Virus record (IMG/VR): IMGVR_UViG_3300031256_000003
Coordinates: 1-44,285 of that record
Length of the DNA stretch: 44,285 nt
Origin: a virus
Strand: one strand, 5' to 3'
Positions 7,159-15,725 of the stretch are shown here, piece by piece. Both the position numbers and the translations under genes were made by a program. The notes beneath the pieces were generated by a model that did not search any database, was not told the DNA's origin, and saw only the letters and a list, made by a program, of their open reading frames with translations. The stretch's first letter is position 1. The number at the start of each line of letters is the position of its first letter.

Positions 7159-8714
7159 ACGCCGACGTGATCTCTGCTACGGACGACGCGACGGACGAGC
7201 TCCAGCGCAACCAGCGTGATCGGCTATTGAAGCCAGACCGCGTCCTGCCGTTCAACGTTCGCCAGCTCCCAACGGCGGCCTATCAAGCTGGCGAAACGAC
7301 CCAGTATCACAAGCACCCGGGCGCTGTCGGATCCGGAGACCGCTCCGTTGCGACGGCCTATTACAGGCTGCGGGACTGGTCGAGGTGGCTGGACGAGAAT
7401 CTCGACCTAGTCACAGGCGCCTTCGACAAGCTGGTCAATTTCATCGTCGGCGGCGGCATCACCATCGAGCCTACGGTCCGCGACCGCAAAGGCCGCCTGT
7501 TGCCAAAGGTCAACGACCAGATCCGACGCGCCATCGTCGACGAGAGCTATCCGGACTGCTGGAGCCGCGATTGCAACGTCACCGGTGAGTACACCCGCGG
7601 GGAACAGGAGCGGATCGCGTGCAGGTCCTGGCTGCGGGATGGCGAGATCCTCGGCCGCAAGGTGCCGCGCCAGATCGCCCCCGACCGCATCCCTCACCAG
7701 GTTCAGCTTATCGAGGCGGACTATCTCGCCTTCGAGATGTTGGAATCTAGGCGCGACGGGACGGCCATCATCCACGGGGTCGAGAAGGACGAATGGGGCC
7801 GCCCAGTCGCTTATCACATTTATCGGCAGAACCCTGTCATCGTCTCGGATTTCCGCTGGGCGACGAGCCTCGATGCGGTGCGCGTCTCCGCCGACGAGAT
7901 CAGCCACCTGAAGTTTCTGCGGAGGGCCAACCAGACCCGCGGGGTGCCGATCTGCCACGCGACGATTTTGCGCCTCGATGACATCGCCGAATATGAGGAT
8001 GCCCACCGGGCCGGCGCCCGGGCGGCCGCCCAGCTCCTCGGCTCGATCAAGCGCAACCCAGACATGCTTGGGCTGAATGGCAGCCCATATTCAGCGGCCG
8101 ACGACAATCGTAAATGGGACCTGGATGATGCAACGTTCCTGTCGGACCTACTGCCCGGCGAGGAGGCGACATTCTACAAGCCGGAGACCCCGAACCCGGA
8201 CGCGAGCCTGTTCCTAGACGATCAGTTGCGCCGCGCCGCATCTGGGTTCGGACTTGGTTACAGCACTTTTGCCGGGAAATACGACAAGGCTTTCAGCGCC
8301 GCGCGCCAGGAGCAGTCCGAGAACTGGCCGAACATCGAACAACTGCGGGGCCAATTCGTCTCGGATTTTGTCCGGCCTGTCGAATACGAACCTGCTCTGC
8401 GCGCCGCTATCCTCCTGGGCCGCGTGCGGATCCCCCGCGAGGCGGACCCGGACACCATCTTCACTGCCGACATCACCGGGCCGCCACGTCCGACCATCGA
8501 CGACTTGAAGCAGGTCCAGGCCGATACCGGGATGGTGGATGCGAGGCTCGATTCTCGCGTTGGCCGCATCCGCGAGCGCGGTCGGGATCCGACGCGGGTG
8601 GATGCCGAGATCAAGAATGATCAGCTGGCGGCGCAGCCGGCGCCGGCTGCGGGCCAGAATCCGCCGCCCCCTGGACCCCACGCTCCTGACAATTCAGCAG
8701 GCAAACAGCCATGA
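7155..8714 (+). CDS. Portal protein (lambda gpB family)
   Basis: 519 residues, close to the 533 of lambda gpB. The start is a TTG overlapping the gpW stop (TTGA). Family features include TAYYRLRDWSRWLDENLDLVTGAFDKLVNFIVGGGI, the IACRSWLRDGEILGR block, and HLKFLRRANQTRGVPICHATILRLDDIAEYEDA, followed by SYSTFAGKYDKAFSAARQEQSENW-type residues near 370. It forms the dodecameric portal vertex, DNA entry channel and docking site for terminase and connectors. The Pro/Gln-rich C-terminus ends in the ATG of the capsid gene (ATGA overlap). Confidence 0.95.
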   Translation: MNADVISATDDATDELQRNQRDRLLKPDRVLPFNVRQLPTAAYQAGETTQYHKHPGAVGSGDRSVATAYYRLRDWSRWLDENLDLVTGAFDKLVNFIVGGGITIEPTVRDRKGRLLPKVNDQIRRAIVDESYPDCWSRDCNVTGEYTRGEQERIACRSWLRDGEILGRKVPRQIAPDRIPHQVQLIEADYLAFEMLESRRDGTAIIHGVEKDEWGRPVAYHIYRQNPVIVSDFRWATSLDAVRVSADEISHLKFLRRANQTRGVPICHATILRLDDIAEYEDAHRAGARAAAQLLGSIKRNPDMLGLNGSPYSAADDNRKWDLDDATFLSDLLPGEEATFYKPETPNPDASLFLDDQLRRAASGFGLGYSTFAGKYDKAFSAARQEQSENWPNIEQLRGQFVSDFVRPVEYEPALRAAILLGRVRIPREADPDTIFTADITGPPRPTIDDLKQVQADTGMVDARLDSRVGRIRERGRDPTRVDAEIKNDQLAAQPAPAAGQNPPPPGPHAPDNSAGKQP

Positions 8715-10936
8715 CACAAACGACCAAGGGCTTCATCGTCTCACGCGCGACGGCGCCGAACACCCCGATCGTCTACGTCTATGGCGGCATTGGGGTGCCG
8801 GACTTCAACGGCTATGTTGTCGATCCGCAGGAGCTTCAGGCAGAGCTTGCGCAGATTACCGCACCAGAGTTCGAGATCCGGATGTCATCCGTCGGAGGGG
8901 CGGTCGATGTCGCCAATCAGATTTTCAACATGCTGCAGCAGCATCCCTCGCGGATCACCATCACCGTGGATGGCTATGCGCACTCTGCCGCTACCTTGAT
9001 CCTCCAGGCCGCAGATGTACGCCGCGCTTCCGCCGTGAGCGAATTGATGATTCATGCTCCGCGTGGCGGAGGCCCAACGCTGACCGCCTCCGAGCATCGT
9101 GACTCCGCGGATGCCTTGGATTCCTACGCAACAGTGATGATGCTGGTTTATGGACGGCACGGGATCCCGGAGGCCACCATCCGCGGCTGGATGGATGACA
9201 AAGACCACTATTTCACCGCGCAGCAGGCACTTGATGCTGGGCTCATCGACGAAATCGAGCCTATGCGAGCGCTGTCCTCTGCACCCCAGGAATATCTCGC
9301 TGTTGCCATGTCGCACAGCAGACCAAATTCACAACCGGCGGCCTCCGCCAAACCCCTGGAGAACGAAATGCCTGAAAACATTGGCACTCCGGCGGCCCCT
9401 GAGCAGCATCAGGCCGCCAATCCGAATCCGCAGCCTCCCCAAGAGCCTGGCCGCGTCGATGTCCTCGGCGCCGTGGCGAGGCTGAACGCTGACACCCGCC
9501 GCGGGGTCGAGCAGGGCGCCGCTGCCGAGCGCAAGCGACAGCGCGAGATCCGCGACCTATTCTCCGAGCAGCCGAATGACCGGCGCGAGTTCGCAACCGT
9601 GCTTAACCAATGCCTGGACAACCCGAGCTGTGACATCAACATGGCCCGGCAGGCGCTGATCGACCTCTACAGCTCCGGGATCGTGCCGATCATCGATCCG
9701 GTCTCCCAGGAGCAGGATCAGCACGGCGGACCCTGGGCGCAGACACAGGCCCCGACCGCCCGCCTCGGCGCCAAGCAGCAGACAGCTGCGCGGCCGCAGC
9801 CTCGCTTCCGCCCTGGGATGGACGCGGGCGAAAAGTTCCGCGAGGGTGCCATTGCCGCGCTATCCGTGCGCACCGCTCTGGTGACTGACAAGGAGTTCGT
9901 CAGGGCCCAGGCCGATAACCCCTTCATGTCGTATTCGCTGGTGGACCTCTGCAAGGAGCAGCTGCACGCCCTTGGGATGTCCGTCGGCGGCTCCAGGGAG
10001 GCTGTCGTGAAGCGGGCCATCTATGCCTCGGCCCCTGGCTACGGCTCAGACCATCTCCCCTACATCCTGGAGAACGTCGCCGAGAAGGCGGTCATGGCCG
10101 GCTATGAGGCGGCCGAGGAGACATGGCAAGACTGGGTCAAGATTGGAACGCTCAGCGATTACCGCGAGGCGAGCCGCGTCAATCTCAGCTTGTTCAACGC
10201 CTTGGACACCATGCTGGAATTCCAGCCGTTCACGTCCGGAAAATTCAAGGATGTGAAGGAAACCATCCAGGCGTACCTGCGCGGCAAGCGCTTTTCGATC
10301 ACGCTGCAGGCGATGGTCAACGATGACATCGGCATGCTGACCGAGTTGCCGATGCAGTTCGGCGAGGCGGCCAACCGGACCGTCGGCGATGCAGTGGCCG
10401 CGCTGCTTACCAGCGGCACGACGGCGACCATGAACGAGGACTCCGTCGCGCTATTCGACGCCTCGAACCATAGCAACTTTGTGGCATCCGGAAGCGGTGC
10501 GGCACCATCGACCGCTACCGTGAATACGGCATACGGGGCGATGGCCGTGCAGACGGACCCCAACGGCCAGCCGCTCGGAATTCGTCCGCGTTATATGGTC
10601 CACCCGGCGGCCCTGCGAATGACCGTCCAGGCACTGCTGAGCTCTGTCGAGATCCGCAATACCACAGGCTCGACTATCTATCCGACGAACAACCCGGTTC
10701 TCTCGCTTAATCTCGTGCCAATCGAGGAATACCGCCTTGATGGCAGCAATACCACTGGCTGGTACCTGGCTGCGGCCCGCCGCACGATCGAAGTGGCCTT
10801 CGTGGGTGGGCAGTCCACACCGACCGTGGACCGGGTGGCGACCAGCGACGTTCCAGGCATCTCCTGGGATATCAGCCTTCCGTTCGGCGCGGCCGTGTTG
10901 GACTGGCGTACCCTCTACTACAACTACGGCGCGTAA
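8711..10936 (+). CDS. Fused ClpP-type prohead protease and major capsid protein
   Basis: 741 residues. Residues 1 to about 210 form a ClpP-like serine protease: SSVGGAVDVANQIFNML, the nucleophile region DGYAHSAATL (S92) and LMIHAPRGG (H115). A charged linker with a coiled segment (about 225-330: AAERKRQREIRDLF) may act as scaffold. The C-terminal 400 residues (from about GMDAGEKFREGAIAAL) are an HK97-fold major capsid protein, ending in FGAAVLDWRTLYYNYGA. The protease probably releases itself and the scaffold during maturation. No separate scaffold or protease gene is present, which fits the fusion. Confidence 0.92.
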   Translation: MTQTTKGFIVSRATAPNTPIVYVYGGIGVPDFNGYVVDPQELQAELAQITAPEFEIRMSSVGGAVDVANQIFNMLQQHPSRITITVDGYAHSAATLILQAADVRRASAVSELMIHAPRGGGPTLTASEHRDSADALDSYATVMMLVYGRHGIPEATIRGWMDDKDHYFTAQQALDAGLIDEIEPMRALSSAPQEYLAVAMSHSRPNSQPAASAKPLENEMPENIGTPAAPEQHQAANPNPQPPQEPGRVDVLGAVARLNADTRRGVEQGAAAERKRQREIRDLFSEQPNDRREFATVLNQCLDNPSCDINMARQALIDLYSSGIVPIIDPVSQEQDQHGGPWAQTQAPTARLGAKQQTAARPQPRFRPGMDAGEKFREGAIAALSVRTALVTDKEFVRAQADNPFMSYSLVDLCKEQLHALGMSVGGSREAVVKRAIYASAPGYGSDHLPYILENVAEKAVMAGYEAAEETWQDWVKIGTLSDYREASRVNLSLFNALDTMLEFQPFTSGKFKDVKETIQAYLRGKRFSITLQAMVNDDIGMLTELPMQFGEAANRTVGDAVAALLTSGTTATMNEDSVALFDASNHSNFVASGSGAAPSTATVNTAYGAMAVQTDPNGQPLGIRPRYMVHPAALRMTVQALLSSVEIRNTTGSTIYPTNNPVLSLNLVPIEEYRLDGSNTTGWYLAAARRTIEVAFVGGQSTPTVDRVATSDVPGISWDISLPFGAAVLDWRTLYYNYGA

Positions 10937-10977
10937 GTCGCTGTAATACCGTAAGAACCTAATCATTCGGAGAAACA

Positions 10978-11355
10978 ATGGCTACTGCAACTGTAATCCG
11001 CGCTGGCGATCAATTCGTTAAGGTTGTCGCTACGGGAACCGTGGCTGTCGATGACATCGACGTGCTTGGGACGAACTCCCCGGTGAGCGTTGGCGTCGCG
11101 AAAAACGCCGCCGCGTCCGGTGAGATTGTCATTTACGATGTGAATGGCGAGTACAGCATGCCAAAGGTCTCGGGAGCTGTGATCGCAGCCGGCGAGACCG
11201 TGGACTGGGATGCGACCGGCCCCGAGGTTGACGATAATCAACTGTCTGCCACCACCGGTGACGTGACGGACTTCGGTTTTGCGACCGAGGCCGCTGCCAG
11301 CGGCGTGACGACTGTCAAGGTCCGGCTGCTGCCCGGCAATGGAGCGCTGACCTGA
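10978..11355 (+). CDS. Capsid cement/decoration protein (DUF2190-like)
   Basis: 125 residues, with GGAGA eight bases upstream. It is a small all-beta protein: VIRAGDQFVKVVATGTVAVDDIDVLG, then VGVAKNAAASGEIVIYDVNGEYSMPK. The 'G..V.VA...aAaGe.v.v...G.v..p' pattern is that of DUF2190 capsid cement proteins, which bind the outside of capsids like lambda gpD. Its place right after the capsid gene agrees. Confidence 0.85.
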   Translation: MATATVIRAGDQFVKVVATGTVAVDDIDVLGTNSPVSVGVAKNAAASGEIVIYDVNGEYSMPKVSGAVIAAGETVDWDATGPEVDDNQLSATTGDVTDFGFATEAAASGVTTVKVRLLPGNGALT

Positions 11356-11525
11356 TGTACTTGAAACCTGACTCAGACCAGCGGCCATCGACCCTGCAGG
11401 AGCGCATTGAAGCGCTCGAGAAAGAGCTGGAAGAGCTCCGCGCGGAACGCACGGCGAGGATATCGCAGCAGGCGGTCAAGGGCGTTCCGGAAACGCGCCG
11501 GCCCGGGCCAGCCGATAAGCCGTGA
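11355..11525 (+). CDS. 56-residue coiled-coil connector-region protein
   Basis: The ATG overlaps the upstream TGA (TGATG). The product has a clear amphipathic helix, LQERIEALEKELEELRAERTARI, and ends in PGPADKP*. Small coiled-coil genes at this position in lambda-like phages resemble gpFI-type or unnamed head proteins. The stop overlaps the GTG of the next gene (GTGA), so the whole stretch is translationally linked. Function unknown. Confidence 0.65.
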   Translation: MYLKPDSDQRPSTLQERIEALEKELEELRAERTARISQQAVKGVPETRRPGPADKP

Positions 11526-11821
11526 CCTTTGTCACTTCGGCCGCCAGGGTTAACACTGCCTGCATCTCCAAAGGTGGCGAGGCAGTTACCCTGCGAGCGG
11601 CTGGAGGTGGAGAACGATCGTTTACGGCTATCGTCTATCGCACATTTGTGCCGTATGACGCTATCAACATCGTAGAAATCACGGTGCAGTGCTACAGCAC
11701 AGACCACAACGAATCTGCTTATCGGCGCGGCGATCGACTCATCGTTGATGGAGTGTCTTATAGCATTGGAGTAGCGCGCGACGATGGTCTCGGGATGACG
11801 ATGTTATATCTGGAACGATGA
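11522..11821 (+). CDS. Head-tail attachment (gpFII-like) protein
   Basis: 99 residues from a GTG start coupled to the upstream gene. The beta-rich sequence has FTAIVYRTFVPYDAINIVEITVQCYSTD and RRGDRLIVDGVSYSIG..RDDGLGMTMLYLER. The closing pattern 'GD.l..dG..Y.i......DG.G...l.L' is typical of the small beta-barrel head-closure proteins that connect gpW to the tail. Position between capsid and tail-terminator genes supports this. Confidence 0.75.
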   Translation: MTFVTSAARVNTACISKGGEAVTLRAAGGGERSFTAIVYRTFVPYDAINIVEITVQCYSTDHNESAYRRGDRLIVDGVSYSIGVARDDGLGMTMLYLER

Positions 11822-12237
11822 AAATCTGGCCAATCGTCTCGCGACTGCAGGACTCGAGCAGATGTCCGACGCTGAGGCTCGTCGATCGTGCGTGGTCTTC
11901 GCAACAGGTGATGGACTTCGGCGATGGCTTCTCCGAGCTTCCCGCGGCGTTCGTCGCGCTGGAGGCGGAAAGCTCGATCGGCCAATATCAGGATTCCTGC
12001 GCGAATCAGGCGGTGACAGCGACAGTCACGGTGACGCTCATGGTCGAGGCGCCGGGTGCAGACTATGACCCATTCGATGCGGCACTCGACGAGATTCGAG
12101 CCGCGCTTCTCGGATGGATCCCGGACGATTGCAATTCTGATCTCGTTCTAATTTCCGGCGCCGCCGGCCTATCTACCGCCGGCCGCATGATCTGGCGCGA
12201 CACCTACCAAACGACCTACCTCATCCGGCCCGCATAG
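11818..12237 (+). CDS. Tail terminator (gpU-like) protein
   Basis: 139 residues; the ATG overlaps the upstream TGA. An N-terminal helix-rich segment (KIWPIVSRLQDSSRC) is followed by strands and PFDAALDEIRAALLGWIPD, then the terminal strand block TAGRMIWRDTYQTTYLIRP. The 'W.d.f.t.y.ir' ending recurs in gpU/tail-terminator-like proteins, which cap the tail tube and bind the head connector. It lies directly before the tail tube gene, in the lambda order. Confidence 0.75.
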   Translation: MKIWPIVSRLQDSSRCPTLRLVDRAWSSQQVMDFGDGFSELPAAFVALEAESSIGQYQDSCANQAVTATVTVTLMVEAPGADYDPFDAALDEIRAALLGWIPDDCNSDLVLISGAAGLSTAGRMIWRDTYQTTYLIRPA

Positions 12238-12248
12238 GAGTGCCGACG

Positions 12249-13199
12249 ATGCAAACGAAAGCAAGATTCCTTTTGGCAACGATCCAGTCAGTCGCCGGCA
12301 CACCGGAGACTCTTGTTGGTACCGATGCCATTCTCACGTCGGGAATCACTATCACGCCGTATGGCGGCAATACGGTCAGCCGAAACTTCGACCGAGAGAG
12401 CCTTGGAGCCAGCCCGCAGATCAACGTCAATCCGCAGGTCGGCCTGCAGTTCGGCGTGGAATTGGCTGGCTCAGGCACGGCCGGCACGGCGCCCGGGTGG
12501 AGCGCCCTTGCGCGGGCCTGCGGGCTCGAGGAGACCGTCAACGCGGGCACCAGCGTGGTCTACGCACCGCGCTCAACCGGCTATGAGTTCATCACTGCCC
12601 AGTATTTGCGTCCCCTCGCCAGCGGAGACCAGCAGGTGCATGAATCCCCCGACATGATGGGAAACCTGCAGATCAACCTGACGGCAGGTGAGCTGCCGAT
12701 GCTGCAGTTTGACACCTTTTTGGGGGCCTATTCCTCGCCAACGGCCGAGACCGCAGTGGTTCCGGATCGCAGCGCCTTCATCGCGCCGATCGCCGCGACC
12801 AAGGTAAATACCCCGACCCTAACCCTCGATTCGGTCTCGTTGTGCCTGCAGTCGCTCAACATCAACTTGAACAATCAGGTCGTGCGGCAGGACAGGCCGG
12901 GCTGCGCCGCGACGGCCATCACTGACCGGGCTATCGGTGGCACCATCGTCTTCAAGGCACCGGATATCGACGTCAAGGATTGGTTCACGAAGGTCGAGAG
13001 CCATAGCGGGACGTCTTACGTCGCGCTCAACGTCGTCCATGGCACCGCCGCTGGCAACATCATCACCATCGCACAGCCGCAGTTGCAATTATTGGGAATC
13101 TCCGAGCAGGATGTGAATGGCGAAGTCTTTTATTCGGTCCCGTTCAATTCAATCCCCACTGATGCTGGCGATGACGATCTAAGCGTCACTCTGACCTAA
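12249..13199 (+). CDS. Major tail (tube) protein
   Basis: 316 residues from the ATG at 12249, which has TAGGAG eight bases upstream; a GTG at 12240 overlaps that ribosome-binding site and is rejected as start. It begins QTKARFLLATIQSVAGTPETL, as tail tube proteins do, and contains FDRESLGASPQINVNPQVGLQFGVELAGSG and a beta-sandwich second half ending in SVPFNSIPTDAGDDDLSVTLT. Monomers stack as hexameric rings around the tape measure. The stretch after its stop up to 13234 carries no gene. Confidence 0.9.
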   Translation: MQTKARFLLATIQSVAGTPETLVGTDAILTSGITITPYGGNTVSRNFDRESLGASPQINVNPQVGLQFGVELAGSGTAGTAPGWSALARACGLEETVNAGTSVVYAPRSTGYEFITAQYLRPLASGDQQVHESPDMMGNLQINLTAGELPMLQFDTFLGAYSSPTAETAVVPDRSAFIAPIAATKVNTPTLTLDSVSLCLQSLNINLNNQVVRQDRPGCAATAITDRAIGGTIVFKAPDIDVKDWFTKVESHSGTSYVALNVVHGTAAGNIITIAQPQLQLLGISEQDVNGEVFYSVPFNSIPTDAGDDDLSVTLT

Positions 13200-13234
13200 G
13201 TCGTCAATTCATTCTTGAGGCCAGAACGCTCACA

Positions 13235-13600
13235 ATGATCAAGAGCTTTGTCTGCGGACACCTTCTGGTCGCATCGGAGGAGGCTAAATGTGAACTCGCC
13301 CGAGGTTATCCATCCGAGTGTCTTGGATGCTCGGCTTATCTCCCAGGTCAGACTCTAGACGATAGGCTCAAGCAGGACGCCTGGCAGCATGTGCTGGATC
13401 GGATGGCGGCACCAAGTCGGGCTGAGATCGCGGACAGCATCGAGTTCGTCGAGCAACGCATCGATCGCCAAATCGCGGAGATCAAGGCCGAGCTGGATCG
13501 TCAGGACAAGGCAATCCAAGAGCTGACCAGGCGGATGGCTCATCTTCTCGAAAGAACAAGATACTCCGCGGGGAAGCAAAGGGAAGTTGAGGGAACTTGA
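13235..13600 (+). CDS. Hypothetical coiled-coil protein with N-terminal cysteines
   Basis: 121 residues. Four cysteines in the first 35 residues (C8, then C19, C29 and C32) could bind a metal. Residues about 60-110 form a long charged heptad region (IDRQIAEIKAELDRQDKAIQELTRRMAHLLERT). It opens the accessory/lysis block inserted between tail tube and tail chaperones. The stop overlaps the TTG of the next gene. Confidence 0.55.
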   Translation: MIKSFVCGHLLVASEEAKCELARGYPSECLGCSAYLPGQTLDDRLKQDAWQHVLDRMAAPSRAEIADSIEFVEQRIDRQIAEIKAELDRQDKAIQELTRRMAHLLERTRYSAGKQREVEGT

Positions 13601-14052
13601 GCGATGATATGGCAGACAATGGAAGTGAAGCGAGCGCTTGGCTTAAAGGAGCCGTCGCAACTTTATTGGCTGCTATTCCGCTGGTTATTGCTGGGTTGGG
13701 CGCTTGGTTTATTCTTGATCGCGGGGACTCTCTGCAGCGAGACGCAAGCATTTCCAATCGGGTGGATACATTGGAACAAAGGATTAATGGCCTTTCATCC
13801 GACATGGCAGCGCATGGCAGCGCCGATGCCGCCCAGGACCGTATTGTCGATCAGTGGGGCAGACGCATACTTGAGAATGAACGTCAGCTTCGCTCTATCG
13901 CAGAAATTGTCGCTCATCACTCCGATCTATGGGAGCGATGCAAGGAAATCAACAGACGTGTTGACAAACTTGAACATCGCGTGGAATCGCTGACGTACAG
14001 CGTGCGCGAGCTGGATGCAGGCATCAAGGCACTAAATCCGCGTCGGCATTGA
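13597..14052 (+). CDS. Membrane-anchored coiled-coil protein, inner-spanin-like layout
   Basis: 151 residues if the coupled TTG at 13597 is used, 147 from the ATG at 13609. One strong transmembrane helix (about residues 17-40, AVATLLAAIPLVIAGLGAWFIL) is followed by an extended coiled coil (NRVDTLEQRINGLSSDM, later NRRVDKLEHRVESLTYSVREL). An N-terminal anchor with a periplasmic coiled coil next to a holin is the layout of inner-membrane spanins, so a lysis role is possible. No sequence signature proves it. Confidence 0.55.
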   Translation: MSDDMADNGSEASAWLKGAVATLLAAIPLVIAGLGAWFILDRGDSLQRDASISNRVDTLEQRINGLSSDMAAHGSADAAQDRIVDQWGRRILENERQLRSIAEIVAHHSDLWERCKEINRRVDKLEHRVESLTYSVRELDAGIKALNPRRH

Positions 14053-14068
14053 TTAGTACATACAAAAG

Positions 14069-14296
14069 ATGACGGCTGAAGGGTGGATTGCGATTGGGTC
14101 AATTGCTATCGCCGCGAATAGTTTGGTTGGCCTCGTGACGTTGTGGTACTCGCGACGAACCGAGCGTAATAGTAATTCCATGAAGGATGCGCTGGTTGAA
14201 ACGACAAAGTTACACGCGCATGCGCTCGGAAAGCTCGAAGGAATTGCAGAGCAAAAGGGACAACAGAAAAATGATTCTGATCATATCCCTGGATAA
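14069..14296 (+). CDS. Small single-pass membrane protein
   Basis: 75 residues: a hydrophobic helix (WIAIGSIAIAANSLVGLVTLWYSRR) followed by a charged helical tail. It sits between the coiled-coil membrane protein and the holin-like gene, so it probably belongs to the lysis group. No catalytic features. Confidence 0.5.
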   Translation: MTAEGWIAIGSIAIAANSLVGLVTLWYSRRTERNSNSMKDALVETTKLHAHALGKLEGIAEQKGQQKNDSDHIPG

Positions 14297-14399
14297 GTCA
14301 TGCATGAACCGGGGAACGACTCATAACGACTACGGCGCGGACACTCTGGCGCGGGCTCAATGGTATCAGGCGCGCATCACGGCGCGGGAGTCCGCATGA
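14271..14399 (+). CDS. Possible 42-residue microprotein coupled to the holin
   Basis: The ATG at 14271 follows AAAAGGGA by ten bases; an internal ATG at 14304 would give 31 residues. The product ends DTLARAQWYQARITARESA and its TGA overlaps the ATG of the holin-like gene. It overlaps the preceding gene in another frame. Its value may be only to couple ribosomes to the holin start; protein function is unknown. Confidence 0.35.
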   Translation: MILIISLDKSCMNRGTTHNDYGADTLARAQWYQARITARESA

Positions 14400-14914
14400 A
14401 CTGGAGCGATGTCGGCGGCTGGTTGAAGGAGAACGCAGGCGCAGGGGCGAGCCTGGTGGGAAGCCTGCTCACTGGGAACATCCCCGGGGACGTTGCAGCC
14501 GGGGTGGCGCTCGTGTCCTCTGCCACTGGCCAAGCGGACCCGCAGAAGGCATTGCAGGCCCTGCAGCAGGACCCGGCGACGGTCACTAAGCTCCGAGAGC
14601 TCGCCAACGCGGAGCAAGCCAGCATCCGGGCGCACCTGGAGACGATGACGCGGCTCCAACTCCAGGACGAGCAATCAACGCAAGCCGAGACGCAGAAGAC
14701 CATCCGAGCGGGCGATGTCGCGGAAGATCCCTTCGTGCGCCGCACCCGTCCGGCTCAGAGCTGGCTATCACTGATCGCCGGGATCGCGTTCGTGTTCGCG
14801 TATGCTCCGCACCCAGACGCCCAGGTGCTGATGATCCTGTTCGGCTTCCCGGCCGCCTACCTGGGCCTGCGCGGGGTCGACAAATGGCGCCGGGTCGGTC
14901 AGGCGAAAGAGTGA
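14396..14914 (+). CDS. Holin-like membrane protein (GTA_holin_3TM-like)
   Basis: 172 residues from the ATG at 14396, with GCGGGAG upstream; a frame start at 14360 lacks a ribosome-binding site. It has a Gly/Ala-rich first hydrophobic part (GASLVGSLLTGNIPGDVAAGVALVSSA), an amphipathic helix (TVTKLRELANAEQASIRAHL), the motif VRRTRPAQSWLSLIAG with a transmembrane helix, then a third helix (VLMILFGFPAAYLGLRGVDKWRR). This arrangement, including 'RP...w' before the membrane helix, is that of 3-TM holins of phages and gene-transfer agents. It would permeabilise the inner membrane at lysis. Confidence 0.72.
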   Translation: MNWSDVGGWLKENAGAGASLVGSLLTGNIPGDVAAGVALVSSATGQADPQKALQALQQDPATVTKLRELANAEQASIRAHLETMTRLQLQDEQSTQAETQKTIRAGDVAEDPFVRRTRPAQSWLSLIAGIAFVFAYAPHPDAQVLMILFGFPAAYLGLRGVDKWRRVGQAKE

Positions 14915-14938
14915 ATTCAGTTATTAGCGCGAACCGTC

Positions 14939-15133
14939 ATGGGCCAAGCCAAGCAGCGCGGGACTTTTGAGCGACGGAGATCTCAAGCCATCGAGCGTAA
15001 GAGCCGCGAGCGAGAGAGCAGAAAGCAAGCTGAAATGGCATGCGAAGTCGCCATGACACAGGAAGATCGTAGGCGCAGGGAGAAGGCGCAATGCTTGCTA
15101 GCCGCAATGATTTACTGTGCCAGTTCTGGCTGA
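14939..15133 (+). CDS. Small basic protein with MGQAKQRGTFE N-terminus
   Basis: 64 residues. The opening MGQAKQRGTFERRRSQAIERK matches a widespread but uncharacterised short N-terminal pattern (MG.AK.RGT.EeR...Ai) in bacteria and phages. The middle is strongly charged and helical. No function is known. It starts 24 bases after the holin stop, with no strong ribosome-binding site. Confidence 0.5.
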   Translation: MGQAKQRGTFERRRSQAIERKSRERESRKQAEMACEVAMTQEDRRRREKAQCLLAAMIYCASSG

Positions 15134-15176
15134 CATGAGCAGTAGAGGCATCCCACCCCATCCATGGGCATAACCT

Positions 15177-15353
15177 ATGACGAATGAAGAAGCACGTGCA
15201 TTGCGGTTCGGCGACGCGATCGCAACGCTGGACGGAAAGACCGGAAAGTTCATCGAAATAAACCCGCCGCTCCTGATGGCGATGAAGCCGAACGGTGAGC
15301 ATGCTGGATGGTTCATCGCAGACTGCGCGGCCACGTCGCCAAACACGCAGTAA
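15177..15353 (+). CDS. 58-residue hypothetical protein
   Basis: ATG at 15177, TAA at 15351. It starts MTNEEARALRFGDAIATLDGKTGKFIEIN and contains LLMAMKPNGEHAGWFIADC. The composition is protein-like and the next small gene starts only four bases after its stop. Function unknown. Confidence 0.5.
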   Translation: MTNEEARALRFGDAIATLDGKTGKFIEINPPLLMAMKPNGEHAGWFIADCAATSPNTQ

Positions 15354-15356
15354 GCG

Positions 15357-15458
15357 ATGGAACCGCAGCGAGGGCCATATTCCGCTCTGGACTTTTTGGC
15401 CATCCTGCTTCTCGTTGTGTGGTTCGTTGGATTTTTGGCTCTGATTTTCAGTATTTAG
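15357..15458 (+). CDS. 33-residue single-pass membrane microprotein
   Basis: ATG at 15357, TAG at 15456. After a short polar start (MEPQRGPYSALD) the rest is one hydrophobic helix, FLAILLLVVWFVGFLALIFSI. Its size and location in the lysis block suggest a holin- or antiholin-like accessory role, but this is only inference from hydrophobicity. Confidence 0.5.
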   Translation: MEPQRGPYSALDFLAILLLVVWFVGFLALIFSI

Positions 15459-15470
15459 TGAGGTGATGGT

Positions 15471-15725
15471 ATGAACGATTCTAGTCCCGATACAGTGACG
15501 CCGTTTGTGCAGAAACCCGGACAGGCTGTTGTAATTCAGACCTACCAGGTCGACGAAAATGGCTATGCCATTTCTCGTGTGACTGGCGAGTGGTTTGGCT
15601 TCAGCAATACCGAAGCCAACGTCCTGAGCTTCGGGCTCAACGGTGCGGTCGAGCAGTATATCCAGGGCCTAGCAGATGCCAAGGCGGGTAGTACTGCGTC
15701 TCCCGGGCACGCCAAGAGGGCATGA
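15471..15725 (+). CDS. Hypothetical protein
   Basis: 84 residues with GAGGTGATGGT just upstream. It contains QKPGQAVVIQTYQVDENGYAISRVTGEWFGFSN, a short beta-rich segment, followed by a helix (GLNGAVEQYIQGLADAKAG). The stop overlaps the ATG of a 31-residue frame. Not recognised. Confidence 0.55.
   Translation: MNDSSPDTVTPFVQKPGQAVVIQTYQVDENGYAISRVTGEWFGFSNTEANVLSFGLNGAVEQYIQGLADAKAGSTASPGHAKRA

Noticed and set aside
7407-8006. Long leftward frame opposite the portal gene
   Set aside because: GC-rich coding strands often leave the opposite frame open; no start signal or recognisable domain.
13604-13993. Rightward 129-codon frame with a hydrophobic stretch, possible nested spanin
   Set aside because: It shadows the coiled-coil membrane protein; the cysteine after the hydrophobic part is not in a lipobox, and no coupling signal is seen.
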